NCBI GenBank assembly: GCA_902773365.1
Contig: CACYEG010000035.1
Location: 1-29,680, forward strand
Length of the DNA: 29,680 bases
Origin: an uncultured Erysipelotrichaceae bacterium
GTDB taxonomy: Bacteria; Bacillota_I; Bacilli_A; RF39; UBA660
Reading direction: 5' to 3'
Position numbers and translations under genes: made by a program. How positions within the stretch are numbered: the stretch's first letter is position 1; the number at the start of each line of letters is the position of its first letter. Positions 14,934 through 22,525 of the stretch are shown here, piece after piece. The notes below the pieces were generated by a model that saw only the letters and a program-made list of their open reading frames with translations, was not told where the DNA came from and made no database searches.

Positions 14934-16021
14934 ATTTTAATTGTCATTTGATACACATCTTCGAAGTCATATTCCTCTAATTCTACAGCGAATCCTTCAG
15001 TTTCGATATCTCTTATGGAAGAACGAATTCTATTTATCTCGTCTCCAATACTTTTTTTGTTTGCATTTTCTCTGTCTTTTTTTTCTTCCACCATGTCTTT
15101 AGTTAGAATATCTCCGAACATATCAAAAGTTTCTATATTTTCTTCTTGAGGGAGCGGTTGATTAACTGTATCAGCTGACATGGTATTTTCGGAACTTAAT
15201 GGTACATTGAATAATTCCGTTTGCATAGAAGATGTTCCAAATGGGTTAAATGCAGGAGGGGTAACAGGTTCTTCTGGCATAAGGTTTGCAGACATAGTTT
15301 CTAAATCAGTTGGTTGCTTTAAATCAAATCCAAATAAACTTTTTGTTTCAGTACTCATGTTGTTTTCATTATTGATAGGATTCATGTTTGTTCCACCGCT
15401 TTCTTCGTCACTACTAGAATTTTCGTTAATTTTTTTAATTTCATTATCCAGCTGTTTGACCGTTAGCCTTTCCTTAATAATTCTTTCTAACATCTTTTTT
15501 TGCTCATCAGGATTAGATAATTGAAGCAAACTTCTTGCATGTCTTTCACTGATTTTTTCATTTAGTAGTGCATCCTGCACTTCGTCACACAAATTTAATA
15601 GACGCATTTTATTTGCTATTGTCGATTGTGCTACTCCTAATTTTTGTGCCAATTCTTCCTGGGTCATATAACTTCTGTCTAATAGAGTCTTATAACTTTG
15701 TGCCTCTTCAATGCTAGTCAAGTTCTTTCTTTGGACATTTTCAATTAGTGCAACCTCGGCGCTCTCATCGTCACTTAATTCTCTAACAATAGCAGGAACT
15801 TTTTTAAGGCCTGCCATGCAAGATGCTTTATAACGCCTTTCACCTGCAATTATTTCGTATTTATTTCCTACTTTTCTTAAAACTAATGGTTGTATAACTC
15901 CGTGAACTTTTATTGAGTCAGATAGTTCTTGTAATGCTTTTTCATCAAAAGTCAAACGAGGCTGAAACCTGTTTGGTATTATATCTTCAACAAATATTTC
16001 TTGTACAACTTCATTATTCAT
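14918..16021 (-). CDS. noc: Noc-like ParB-family DNA-binding protein
   Basis: ParB/Noc proteins are CTP-dependent DNA clamps; Noc blocks division over the nucleoid, ParB segregates origins. The 367-aa protein has the N-terminal CTPase domain (FQPRLTFDE, GERRYKA near 60-66, ENVQRKNL near 94-101). A helix-turn-helix (TQEELAQKLGVAQSTIANK) follows. The Gln/Lys of AQSTIANK and the ERHAR segment match Noc rather than ParB (which has MGHGR-like sequence). The location before rsmG is also that of noc. It lacks the N-terminal amphipathic helix of Bacillus Noc: an in-frame stop precedes ATG 16021 by a few codons. A low-complexity linker of about 125 residues (201-325) separates it from the dimerisation tail. 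No parA lies nearby. Confidence 0.85.
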   Translation of the reverse strand: MNNEVVQEIFVEDIIPNRFQPRLTFDEKALQELSDSIKVHGVIQPLVLRKVGNKYEIIAGERRYKASCMAGLKKVPAIVRELSDDESAEVALIENVQRKNLTSIEEAQSYKTLLDRSYMTQEELAQKLGVAQSTIANKMRLLNLCDEVQDALLNEKISERHARSLLQLSNPDEQKKMLERIIKERLTVKQLDNEIKKINENSSSDEESGGTNMNPINNENNMSTETKSLFGFDLKQPTDLETMSANLMPEEPVTPPAFNPFGTSSMQTELFNVPLSSENTMSADTVNQPLPQEENIETFDMFGDILTKDMVEEKKDRENANKKSIGDEINRIRSSIRDIETEGFAVELEEYDFEDVYQMTIKIKKQP

Positions 16022-16065
16022 GGGACATCCCCTTTACTCTTTTTTATTCTTTTACCTATAACAAA

Positions 16066-16094
16066 ATATTACTCTATTTTGTTTACTTTTGCAA
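16066..16094 (-). promoter_or_regulatory. Possible promoter for noc/parB
   Basis: Minus-strand TTGCAA (16089-16094), 17 bp, TAATAT (16066-16071), spanning the end of rsmG. An 8-bp inverted repeat AACAAAAT/ATTTTGTT covers the spacer and -10. The hexamers match consensus only 4 of 6 each; read-through from rsmG is an alternative. Confidence 0.35.
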
Positions 16095-16784
16095 TGGATT
16101 TTTTGATATTTTTTCAAATGGCCTTGGATATTTGGCGTCTGTTTTCATAATTTTATCGATAAAAACAAAGGAACGTACATCTAATCTATCAAATAATGTT
16201 GTTTCTTCTATTCGATTAATTTTACCGCCAAGTACAGATATTGCATATTCGCTTTTTTTAACTTCTTCTTCGCACTTTCCCTTATAAGAAATAAAAGTAC
16301 CACCAACTTCAACAAAGGGAATACAGAGTTCCGATAAAACAGGTAAATTAGAAACTGCTCTAGATACTACGCAATTAAATTTTTCTCTATTTTCTTCGAT
16401 ATATTTTTCTGCCCTAGAATTAACTACATGATAGTCAATATTTAATTCGTGTTTTAATTTTTCTAAAAATTCAGTTTTTTTACCGTTAGAATCAAGCAGA
16501 TAAAGGTCTATTTCTGGAATCAGTATTTTTAATGGCACACCAGGAAAACCTGCGCCACAACCAATATCTAAAACTTTACCACTAATTTGACAATATTTTA
16601 GAGCCAAGATAGAGTCATAAAAATGTTTTAAATATACTTCTTCGATACTTTTAATTGCAGTCAAATTAGTATGTAGATTATATTCAAGAAGATATGACGC
16701 ATATTTTTGAAATAATTTTCTTTGTTGCTCTGTAAGAATAAATCCCAATTCTTTAACTGCTTCAACAAATTTTTGTTCACTCAT
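16083..16784 (-). CDS. rsmG: 16S rRNA (guanine527-N7)-methyltransferase RsmG
   Basis: RsmG (GidB) methylates G527 in the 530 loop of 16S rRNA; its loss gives low-level streptomycin resistance. The 233-aa protein has the GidB signature LTAIKSIEEVYLKHFYDS (about 40-57), the SAM-binding LDIGCGAGFPGVPL (about 92-105) and the VVSRAVSNLPVLSEL block. ATG 16784 overlaps the mnmG stop by 8 bases, with GGAG 10 nt upstream. mnmE-mnmG-rsmG form one operon in the usual gidA-gidB order. Confidence 0.97.
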   Translation of the reverse strand: MSEQKFVEAVKELGFILTEQQRKLFQKYASYLLEYNLHTNLTAIKSIEEVYLKHFYDSILALKYCQISGKVLDIGCGAGFPGVPLKILIPEIDLYLLDSNGKKTEFLEKLKHELNIDYHVVNSRAEKYIEENREKFNCVVSRAVSNLPVLSELCIPFVEVGGTFISYKGKCEEEVKKSEYAISVLGGKINRIEETTLFDRLDVRSFVFIDKIMKTDAKYPRPFEKISKNPLQK

Positions 16785-18642
16785 CTTTACTATACTCCTT
16801 TTTTAAATATATTACTAATATAGAGATATCAGCAGGATTAACCCCACTAATTCTTGAAGCCTGAGCAATTGTTTCTGGCCTTATATTTTCTAACTTTTGT
16901 CTTGCTTCACTTGCTAAGTTTTTAATTTTTTTATAGTCGATGTCATATGGTATTTTCTTTTCTTCTAATTTAACCATTCTTTCGACATCTTTAATTGTTT
17001 TGTCTATATATCCAGAATATTTTATATCGATAATTGCCTCATATATTATATCTTCATCTTTTTCAGGAATATATGTTTTAAGGGAATCGATAGTTTCTAT
17101 TGAAACATCGCTTCTTTTAATTAAATCGTAAAATGTAATTGTCGAAGTTACATCTATGACATCGCTGATTTCTTCTTTTTTTAATTTAATGTTCTTTAGT
17201 GAAGATTTTAACTTATTAATTCTTTCAATTTTATCGTTAAGTCTTGTTTTTTGACTTTCACTTATTAGTCCAGCCTCATAGCCATAGTTTCTTAATCTTA
17301 AATCAGCATTATCATGCCTCAAAATAAGTCTATATTCTGCTCTAGATGTGAGCATTCTATATGGTTCAATTGTACCTTTTGTGACTAAGTCATCGATTAG
17401 TACTCCGATGTATGCATCGCTTCTTTTTAAAATAAGCGGGCTTTGATGTTTCAACTTTTTAGATGCATTAATTCCTGCGATAAGCCCTTGTCCTGCTGCC
17501 TCTTCATAACCACTAGTACCGTTTATTTGTCCAGCTGTAAATAAATTTTCTAAAATTTTAGATTCAAGAGACGCTTTTATTTGCAAAGGATCTATTGCAT
17601 CGTACTCTATTGCGTATGCATATTCTAGTATTTTTGCGTTTTCAAAACCTTCTAACGAGTGCACCATTTCTTCCTGAATATTTTCTGGCATAGATGTAGA
17701 AAATCCTTGTAGATATAGAGAATTATAGTATTTGCTTGTAGGAACGATGCTTTGTGGTTCTAAAAACAATATATGTTTTTCTTTGTCGCTAAATCTGACA
17801 ATTTTATCTTCTATGCTTGGGCAGTACCTAGGACCAATTCCTTCTACTATTCCTCCGTACATACTTGATAATTTTAAATTATCTTTAATAATTTTATGTG
17901 TTTTATCGTTAGTATATATTAAGTAACAACATTCTTGCTTTTCGGGATCATATGTTCTTTTTTCATCAAAGCTAAACGACCATACACTTTTGTCCCCTGG
18001 TTCTTTTTTCATTTTACTATAGTCTATACTTGTTGCATCAATTCTAGGTGGTGTTCCGGTTTTAAGTCTCAGTAGTTTAAACCCATACCTTTTCAAATTG
18101 TCACTTAAATGATTAGACCTTTTTTCGCCGTGAGGACCTTCTTCTTTTTTGTTAAAACCTCTAAGTATTTGACTTTTTAAGTAGGTTCCCGTGGTAAGAA
18201 TTACTATACGTGATTCTATATGTTCATTATCATCTAAAATGACTCCTTTAACTTTTCCGTCGACGACTATTAGGTCTTCTACCATTCTTTCCATTACTGT
18301 TAAGTTCGGAAGACTCAATAAAATTTCCTGCATTCTTTTTGGATATGTTTCTTTATCTGCTTGAGCACGAAGGCACCTAACTGCAGGACCTTTACTTCCA
18401 TTTAGCATCTTCATTTGTATTTGAGTTTCATCGGCGACTTTACCCATTAATCCGCCGAGAGCATCAATTTCTCTTACAATTATACCTTTACTTGTTCCAC
18501 CTATCGATGGATTACAGGGCATATCACCAATATTAGATATATTCCCAGTTATTAGTAGCGTTTTATGCCCTATTTTTGCAGTGGCATGAGCTGCTTCAAT
18601 TCCAGCATGTCCGCCCCCGACAACAATAACTTCGTATTTCAT
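16777..18642 (-). CDS. mnmG: tRNA uridine 5-carboxymethylaminomethyl modification enzyme MnmG
   Basis: MnmG (GidA) works with MnmE to install the cmnm5 group on U34 of certain tRNAs, using FAD, NADH and methylene-THF. The 621-aa protein has the FAD-binding GGGHAGIEAAHA (about 8-19), the conserved PCNPSIGGTSKG (about 43-54) and the family block TSRAEYRLILRHDNADLRL (about 434-452). A C-terminal helical domain with ISGVNPADI binds MnmE. Full length. ATG 18642 follows GGAGGTG. It is downstream of mnmE by 34 bases. Confidence 0.98.
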   Translation of the reverse strand: MKYEVIVVGGGHAGIEAAHATAKIGHKTLLITGNISNIGDMPCNPSIGGTSKGIIVREIDALGGLMGKVADETQIQMKMLNGSKGPAVRCLRAQADKETYPKRMQEILLSLPNLTVMERMVEDLIVVDGKVKGVILDDNEHIESRIVILTTGTYLKSQILRGFNKKEEGPHGEKRSNHLSDNLKRYGFKLLRLKTGTPPRIDATSIDYSKMKKEPGDKSVWSFSFDEKRTYDPEKQECCYLIYTNDKTHKIIKDNLKLSSMYGGIVEGIGPRYCPSIEDKIVRFSDKEKHILFLEPQSIVPTSKYYNSLYLQGFSTSMPENIQEEMVHSLEGFENAKILEYAYAIEYDAIDPLQIKASLESKILENLFTAGQINGTSGYEEAAGQGLIAGINASKKLKHQSPLILKRSDAYIGVLIDDLVTKGTIEPYRMLTSRAEYRLILRHDNADLRLRNYGYEAGLISESQKTRLNDKIERINKLKSSLKNIKLKKEEISDVIDVTSTITFYDLIKRSDVSIETIDSLKTYIPEKDEDIIYEAIIDIKYSGYIDKTIKDVERMVKLEEKKIPYDIDYKKIKNLASEARQKLENIRPETIAQASRISGVNPADISILVIYLKKEYSKDE

Positions 18643-18676
18643 AACTATTCACCTCCTATTTTAGAACATTATATAT

Positions 18677-20026
18677 CTATTTACCGATGCAAAAATTTGA
18701 GAATAATTCATCTAACAAATCGTCTTTATAATTTTCTCCTAATATATCACCAAGACAGTTTCTGGCATTCGTCAAATCTATCTCAATTATGTCTACAGGC
18801 AACTTCTTTTCAGTTGCTTCTATTGCTCTATCAATCGAAGCTTTGACCTGTTTAATTAACGCTAACTGTCTGGCATTAGAAATATAGGTAAAATCCTTCT
18901 TTGTAATATCTGCTAATGAAAACAACTCGATAATTTTACTTTTTAATGCATCTAACCCGAACTTATCAATAGTATTTCCGTATACTACTTCTTCACCAAA
19001 ATCGTAATTACATTCGTCTTTCAAATCATCCTTATTAATCATTATAATATGTTTCTTTTTCTTTACTTTATCTAATATTTTTTCTTCCTCTTCTGAAACT
19101 GGTTCATTAATAGGATGTATAAATATAATTAAATCAGCACTGTCGATAGCACTCATACTTTTTTTTACACCAATTTTTTCTACCTTATTTTCAGTATCTC
19201 TAATACCTGCAGTATCTATGAAATTTATTAATACGCCGTTTAATTGCATATGGCCTTCTACGGTATCTCTTGTAGTACCAGCAATGTCCGTTACTATTGC
19301 CTTTTCTTCTTCTAACAAAGCATTTAAAATACTACTTTTCCCGACATTTGGTAAACCAATAAGCGCCACATTGATTCCATTTTTTATAATTTTTCCTGTG
19401 TTGCTTTCAGACAACATTTTATCTACCAATTCTTTTATTTTTCTTAGAGCTTCTGTCATTTTAGTATGATCTACTGTCTCAATATCTTCATATTCTGGAT
19501 AATCGATGTTTACTTCTATGTTAGCTTCTATTTCTAATATCATTTTTTTTATTGTACGTATAATTTCCGATAATTTACCGCTTAAATGATTCATAGATAA
19601 GTTCCTTGCATTGTCAGTTTCTGCGGAAATTAAGTCACCCACTGCCTCTGCCTCTACTAAGTCTATTCTTCCATTTAAAAATGCTCTTTTTGTGAATTCG
19701 CCAGGTTCTGCAAGGCGACATCCACTATTTAAAAGTATTTCTAGTACTTTGTTTGTAGTGGCAATACTGCCATGTATATTTATTTCAACTACATCTTCCA
19801 TAGTGTATGTTTTAGGAGCACGCATTACCGAAACAAAAACCTCATCTATTATTTCGTTATTGTATTGTATATGCCCATAATTTATAGTATGACTATTTAC
19901 CTTTTTTAAATCTTTCCCTTTAAATACAGAGTTAACTATATCTATAGCGTCTCCGCCACTAACTCTTATAATTGCAATACCGCCTACACCAAGAGCAGTA
20001 CTAATTGCACATATTGTATCAGACAT
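18677..20026 (-). CDS. mnmE: tRNA modification GTPase MnmE
   Basis: MnmE is the GTPase partner of MnmG. The 449-aa protein has an N-terminal tetrahydrofolate-binding domain (1-118), a helical domain, and an inserted G domain: P-loop GLPNVGKSS (near 222), DIAGTTRDTVEG, DTAGIRDTE and NKDD. It ends with the invariant CIGK, whose Cys is needed for modification. Start ATG 20026 behind GGGAG agrees with the family start; the frame extends 16 codons upstream but without support. Confidence 0.97.
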   Translation of the reverse strand: MSDTICAISTALGVGGIAIIRVSGGDAIDIVNSVFKGKDLKKVNSHTINYGHIQYNNEIIDEVFVSVMRAPKTYTMEDVVEINIHGSIATTNKVLEILLNSGCRLAEPGEFTKRAFLNGRIDLVEAEAVGDLISAETDNARNLSMNHLSGKLSEIIRTIKKMILEIEANIEVNIDYPEYEDIETVDHTKMTEALRKIKELVDKMLSESNTGKIIKNGINVALIGLPNVGKSSILNALLEEEKAIVTDIAGTTRDTVEGHMQLNGVLINFIDTAGIRDTENKVEKIGVKKSMSAIDSADLIIFIHPINEPVSEEEEKILDKVKKKKHIIMINKDDLKDECNYDFGEEVVYGNTIDKFGLDALKSKIIELFSLADITKKDFTYISNARQLALIKQVKASIDRAIEATEKKLPVDIIEIDLTNARNCLGDILGENYKDDLLDELFSNFCIGK

Positions 20027-20056
20027 AAAGATAACTCCCTTCAAAAAATCTAACCT

Positions 20057-20085
20057 ATTATAGCAGATTATCAAGCATTTGAAAA
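20057..20085 (-). promoter_or_regulatory. mnmE promoter, extended -10
   Basis: Minus-strand TTTTCA (20080-20085), 17 bp, consensus TATAAT (20057-20062) with TGC ahead of it. The -35 T-run is at the same time the U-tract of the jag terminator. Confidence 0.65.
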
Positions 20086-20105
20086 GAGCGATAAAATCGC
20101 TCTTA
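20079..20105 (-). terminator. Terminator after jag
   Basis: Minus-strand 9-bp stem AAGAGCGAT/ATCGCTCTT (20096-20104 with 20084-20092), 3-base loop, then TTTT. The upstream stem arm starts in the jag TAA stop (20103-20105). The short U-tract makes it moderate. Confidence 0.65.
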
Positions 20106-20717
20106 ATCTTCCTCCTTTGGTTTAATTACAACATGTCTATTAGGTTCTTCTCCTGTACTTTCAGTGTAAATACCTTTAAAGTTTGCAAGAGCGTTATGAA
20201 CTACAAGTCTTTCATATGCATTCATATTATCCATTTCAACAGCTACTTTAGTACGAGCTACTTCTTTTGCCAACCTCTTTGCTGTTTTTTCCAAATACAT
20301 TATTTGCTTATCTTTATAATTCTCGACATCTAATGAAATATAAGGTGCAGAACCAAATTTTACTTTTGCAGCATTTCTTACTATAACTTGTAGGCAAGAC
20401 AGTGTACGACCTTGTTTTCCTATTAAAATTGGATTATCGTCGGAATACATTTTAACCTGAATTTGTCTATCTCTTATTTTTGTTTCAAAACTGACTGTCA
20501 ATCCCAGCGCTGATAATACACTTGTTAAATACTCTTTTACAAACTCAACTATGTCAGATAACGGTGTAACAGTTAATTCATATACTGTTGATTTAAATAA
20601 ACCACCTTTTTTTTCTTCACTATGTATGATTACTTCATCTTCGGACGCATTCAATGTTTGAAGTGCAAGTTTAAGTGTTTCGTCATAACTTTTTCCAGAA
20701 AATTTGTTTACTTCCAT
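20103..20717 (-). CDS. jag: RNA-binding protein Jag (KhpB)
   Basis: Jag/KhpB is an RNA-binding protein linked to cell elongation and usually paired with YidC. The 204-aa protein has a Jag-N domain (1-50, FSGKSYDETLKLAL), a KH domain with the IGKQGRTL loop (near 98-105), and a C-terminal R3H domain (AYERLVVHNALANF, then EEPNRHVVI). All three modules are present at normal length. It is 6 bases downstream of yidC and ends the rnpA-yidC-jag transcript. Confidence 0.96.
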   Translation of the reverse strand: MEVNKFSGKSYDETLKLALQTLNASEDEVIIHSEEKKGGLFKSTVYELTVTPLSDIVEFVKEYLTSVLSALGLTVSFETKIRDRQIQVKMYSDDNPILIGKQGRTLSCLQVIVRNAAKVKFGSAPYISLDVENYKDKQIMYLEKTAKRLAKEVARTKVAVEMDNMNAYERLVVHNALANFKGIYTESTGEEPNRHVVIKPKEED

Positions 20718-20723
20718 AAAATA

Positions 20724-21698
20724 TTACCTCTTATTTTTCTTATTAATTACTTTCCCTTTTGAAACATTCTTTTTTATCTTTTTTTGAATAATTAAATTTT
20801 GTACTATCATAAATACATTAGAAACTATCCAATATAGCGCTAGTGCTGTTGGAAGGCTTAATGATGCAATTGAGATAAACACAATCATGAAAATCATCAT
20901 CATTTTCATCTGTTTTTCTTGGCCATTACCACTAGAAGTTGAATTCATCGTATTTTTATATGAGAAATAAGTAGAAACAATTATGAGAACAATAACCACA
21001 ATGTATAAAAGATTTCCATTCTTAATTCCCACTGATGGGCTTGTACCTAACTGTAAAGAAAATAGGTATCCTTCAAATATTGCTGGTACTCTGTTTATTG
21101 CCTCTAAAAATGCCAATAATATAGGTAATTGTATAAAAGCTACTAAACATCCTCCTGCTGGATTTATTCCATATTTTTTATACACAAGCATCATTTCTTG
21201 ACTCATTTGTACTGCTTGTTCTTTATTGTCTCCATATTTTTTTTGTATCGCTTGAAGCTCAGGTTGAGCTTTTTTCATATTTTCAGATTGCATCATGCTC
21301 TTTTTTGTAAATGGAATTAATATTAATCTTATTAATATACCTAAAATCATTACCGCTAGTCCATAATTTTTAACAAATCCTCCAACTTTTATGATAAGCC
21401 ATGCCAACGGTTTTACAAAAATAACTTCAAATATATTTTTGTTATAAAAAATATCACTAGGTTTAAAATTTTTACACTTTGACAATTTATCGTAGTCTAC
21501 ATCCAATTTTTCTTTATATTTTTCATAAATACTCTTTAATTCTTTGCTTTCTGGTAAGCATAGAATATTAGATGTTATTGCCTGTCCTGTTTTTTCATTA
21601 ATTACTCTTTTTTTGTTATCATCTGATAAATATTTAGTACATCCAGTTAATAACACTATCAATGCAAAAGTTATTACTATAATGCTTTTTTTCTTCAT
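20724..21698 (-). CDS. yidC: Membrane protein insertase YidC/SpoIIIJ, lipoprotein type
   Basis: YidC inserts and folds membrane proteins alone or with SecYEG; in spore formers SpoIIIJ also supports SpoIIIA-SpoIIQ channel assembly. The 324-aa protein has a lipoprotein signal with lipobox LLTGC (Cys near residue 20) and the 60KD_IMP core with five transmembrane segments. Typical blocks are LGILIRLILIPFTKKSM, the hydrophilic-groove region AGGCLVAFIQLPILLAF, and a basic tail KKIKKNVSKGK. The periplasmic insert of about 65 residues is short, as in Gram-positives. ATG overlaps the rnpA stop as ATGA. Confidence 0.96.
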   Translation of the reverse strand: MKKKSIIVITFALIVLLTGCTKYLSDDNKKRVINEKTGQAITSNILCLPESKELKSIYEKYKEKLDVDYDKLSKCKNFKPSDIFYNKNIFEVIFVKPLAWLIIKVGGFVKNYGLAVMILGILIRLILIPFTKKSMMQSENMKKAQPELQAIQKKYGDNKEQAVQMSQEMMLVYKKYGINPAGGCLVAFIQLPILLAFLEAINRVPAIFEGYLFSLQLGTSPSVGIKNGNLLYIVVIVLIIVSTYFSYKNTMNSTSSGNGQEKQMKMMMIFMIVFISIASLSLPTALALYWIVSNVFMIVQNLIIQKKIKKNVSKGKVINKKNKR

Positions 21699-22024
21699 TT
21701 TTGTGTTCCTTTCATTAGGTTTACTAATGCTTCATTCATATCTTTAAATGAACTTAATAAGCAACCTTCTCTTATCATTATAATATAATTATGTGAATTT
21801 TTAAATAATATTCTGTTATTGTCAATTATCGCACGCGTTTGTCGCTTTAATCTATTTCTTATTACTGCCAATCCAATACTTTTTTTAATTGCTATTCCAA
21901 ATTTTGTATTATTATCTATATTGTCAATATAATATATTACGAAATATTTATTCTTAGTATATTTGCCATGTCGAATAATATTATTAAACTCATTTTTATT
22001 TTTTATCATTTCAAATCTTTTCAT
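21695..22024 (-). CDS. rnpA: Ribonuclease P protein component
   Basis: RnpA is the protein cofactor of RNase P, which matures tRNA 5' ends. The 109-aa protein has the RNR signature in AVIRNRLKRQTRAI (about 50-63) and the KKSIG strand before it. Length is typical. The only in-frame start is ATG 22024, since TAA lies a few codons upstream; the GGAGG is an unusually long 14 bases away. A terminator-like hairpin separates it from rpmH. Its TGA stop shows TGA is not read as Trp. Confidence 0.95.
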   Translation of the reverse strand: MKRFEMIKNKNEFNNIIRHGKYTKNKYFVIYYIDNIDNNTKFGIAIKKSIGLAVIRNRLKRQTRAIIDNNRILFKNSHNYIIMIREGCLLSSFKDMNEALVNLMKGTQK

Positions 22025-22049
22025 TATATATTATATATCCTCCTATTTA

Positions 22050-22079
22050 GAATAAAAGCCACTGATGACAAGTGGCTTA
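22050..22079 (-). terminator. Terminator or attenuator between rpmH and rnpA
   Basis: Minus-strand 8-bp stem AAGCCACT/AGTGGCTT (22071-22078 with 22056-22063), 7-base loop, then TTATT. The 5' arm overlaps the rpmH stop codon (22077-22079). Its weak U-tract suggests partial termination, giving more L34 than RnpA mRNA. Confidence 0.6.
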
Positions 22080-22199
22080 CTTACAAAGTATTTTACGACC
22101 TTTTTTTCTTCTTGACTTTAAAATATTTGTTTCTTTTCTAGCAAAAAATCCATGTTTCTTTGCCTTCTTACGATTATTTGGTTGATATGTTCTTTTCAT
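22077..22199 (-). CDS. rpmH: 50S ribosomal protein L34, short form
   Basis: A 40-aa, highly basic protein beginning MKRTYQPNNRKKAKKHGFFA and ending SRRKKGRKILCK, which is the L34 pattern. Compared with the usual 44-46 residues, about four are missing in the middle: the common MATKNGRKVLARRR stretch is reduced to KETNILKSRRK. ATG 22199 has GGAGGTG. It has its own strong promoter facing away from the origin, in the conserved rpmH-dnaA divergent arrangement. Confidence 0.93.
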   Translation of the reverse strand: MKRTYQPNNRKKAKKHGFFARKETNILKSRRKKGRKILCK

Positions 22200-22231
22200 C
22201 GTATGCACCTCCCTCGTTAAATAGCAACAGT

Positions 22232-22261
22232 ATTATATTATGAAAAGTCTTTAAAAGTCAA
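22232..22261 (-). promoter_or_regulatory. rpmH promoter
   Basis: Minus-strand TTGACT (22256-22261), 18 bp, consensus TATAAT (22232-22237). It drives rpmH and, past the attenuator, rnpA-yidC-jag. It lies at the edge of the DnaA-box cluster. Confidence 0.75.
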
Positions 22262-22500
22262 GATTAATAATCTTTTCCACAATATCCACAGTTTTTATCC
22301 ACATTGTTTTCACATATTGTGTATAACTTATCCACACTGTGAATTGTGCAAACTTGTGGAAACTGTTGAAAAGTTCCTTTTCCTTAGCATTTATAAAGAT
22401 TATTTTTATTAAATTATCCACAAAAATTGTGATTTTAACTGTTAAAAACTTTTTTTTGTAAATTTTTCTTTATCTTTTTTTTTATTTAAGTTAAAATATG
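22262..22500. other. oriC: oriC, upstream DnaA-box cluster and dnaA promoter region
   Basis: The non-coding stretch 22200-22525 holds DnaA boxes. Three are perfect TTATCCACA: 22295-22303, 22328-22336 and 22414-22422. Near matches are TTTTCCACA 22273-22281, ATATCCACA 22282-22290 and, inverted, TGTGGAAAC 22355-22363. A T-rich run (22448-22490) follows. A weak dnaA promoter may be TTTATC (22469-22474), 17 bp, TAAAAT (22492-22497). This corresponds to the incA/incB part of the B. subtilis bipartite origin. The change in gene direction at this place supports it. Confidence 0.88.
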
Positions 22501-22525
22501 CTCATAAGGGATGGGGTGATGGTTT

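Noticed and set aside
22200..22525. Small gene or RNA in the rpmH-dnaA gap
   Set aside because: Apart from DnaA boxes, the rpmH promoter and a T-rich run, nothing with ribosome site or stable fold was seen.
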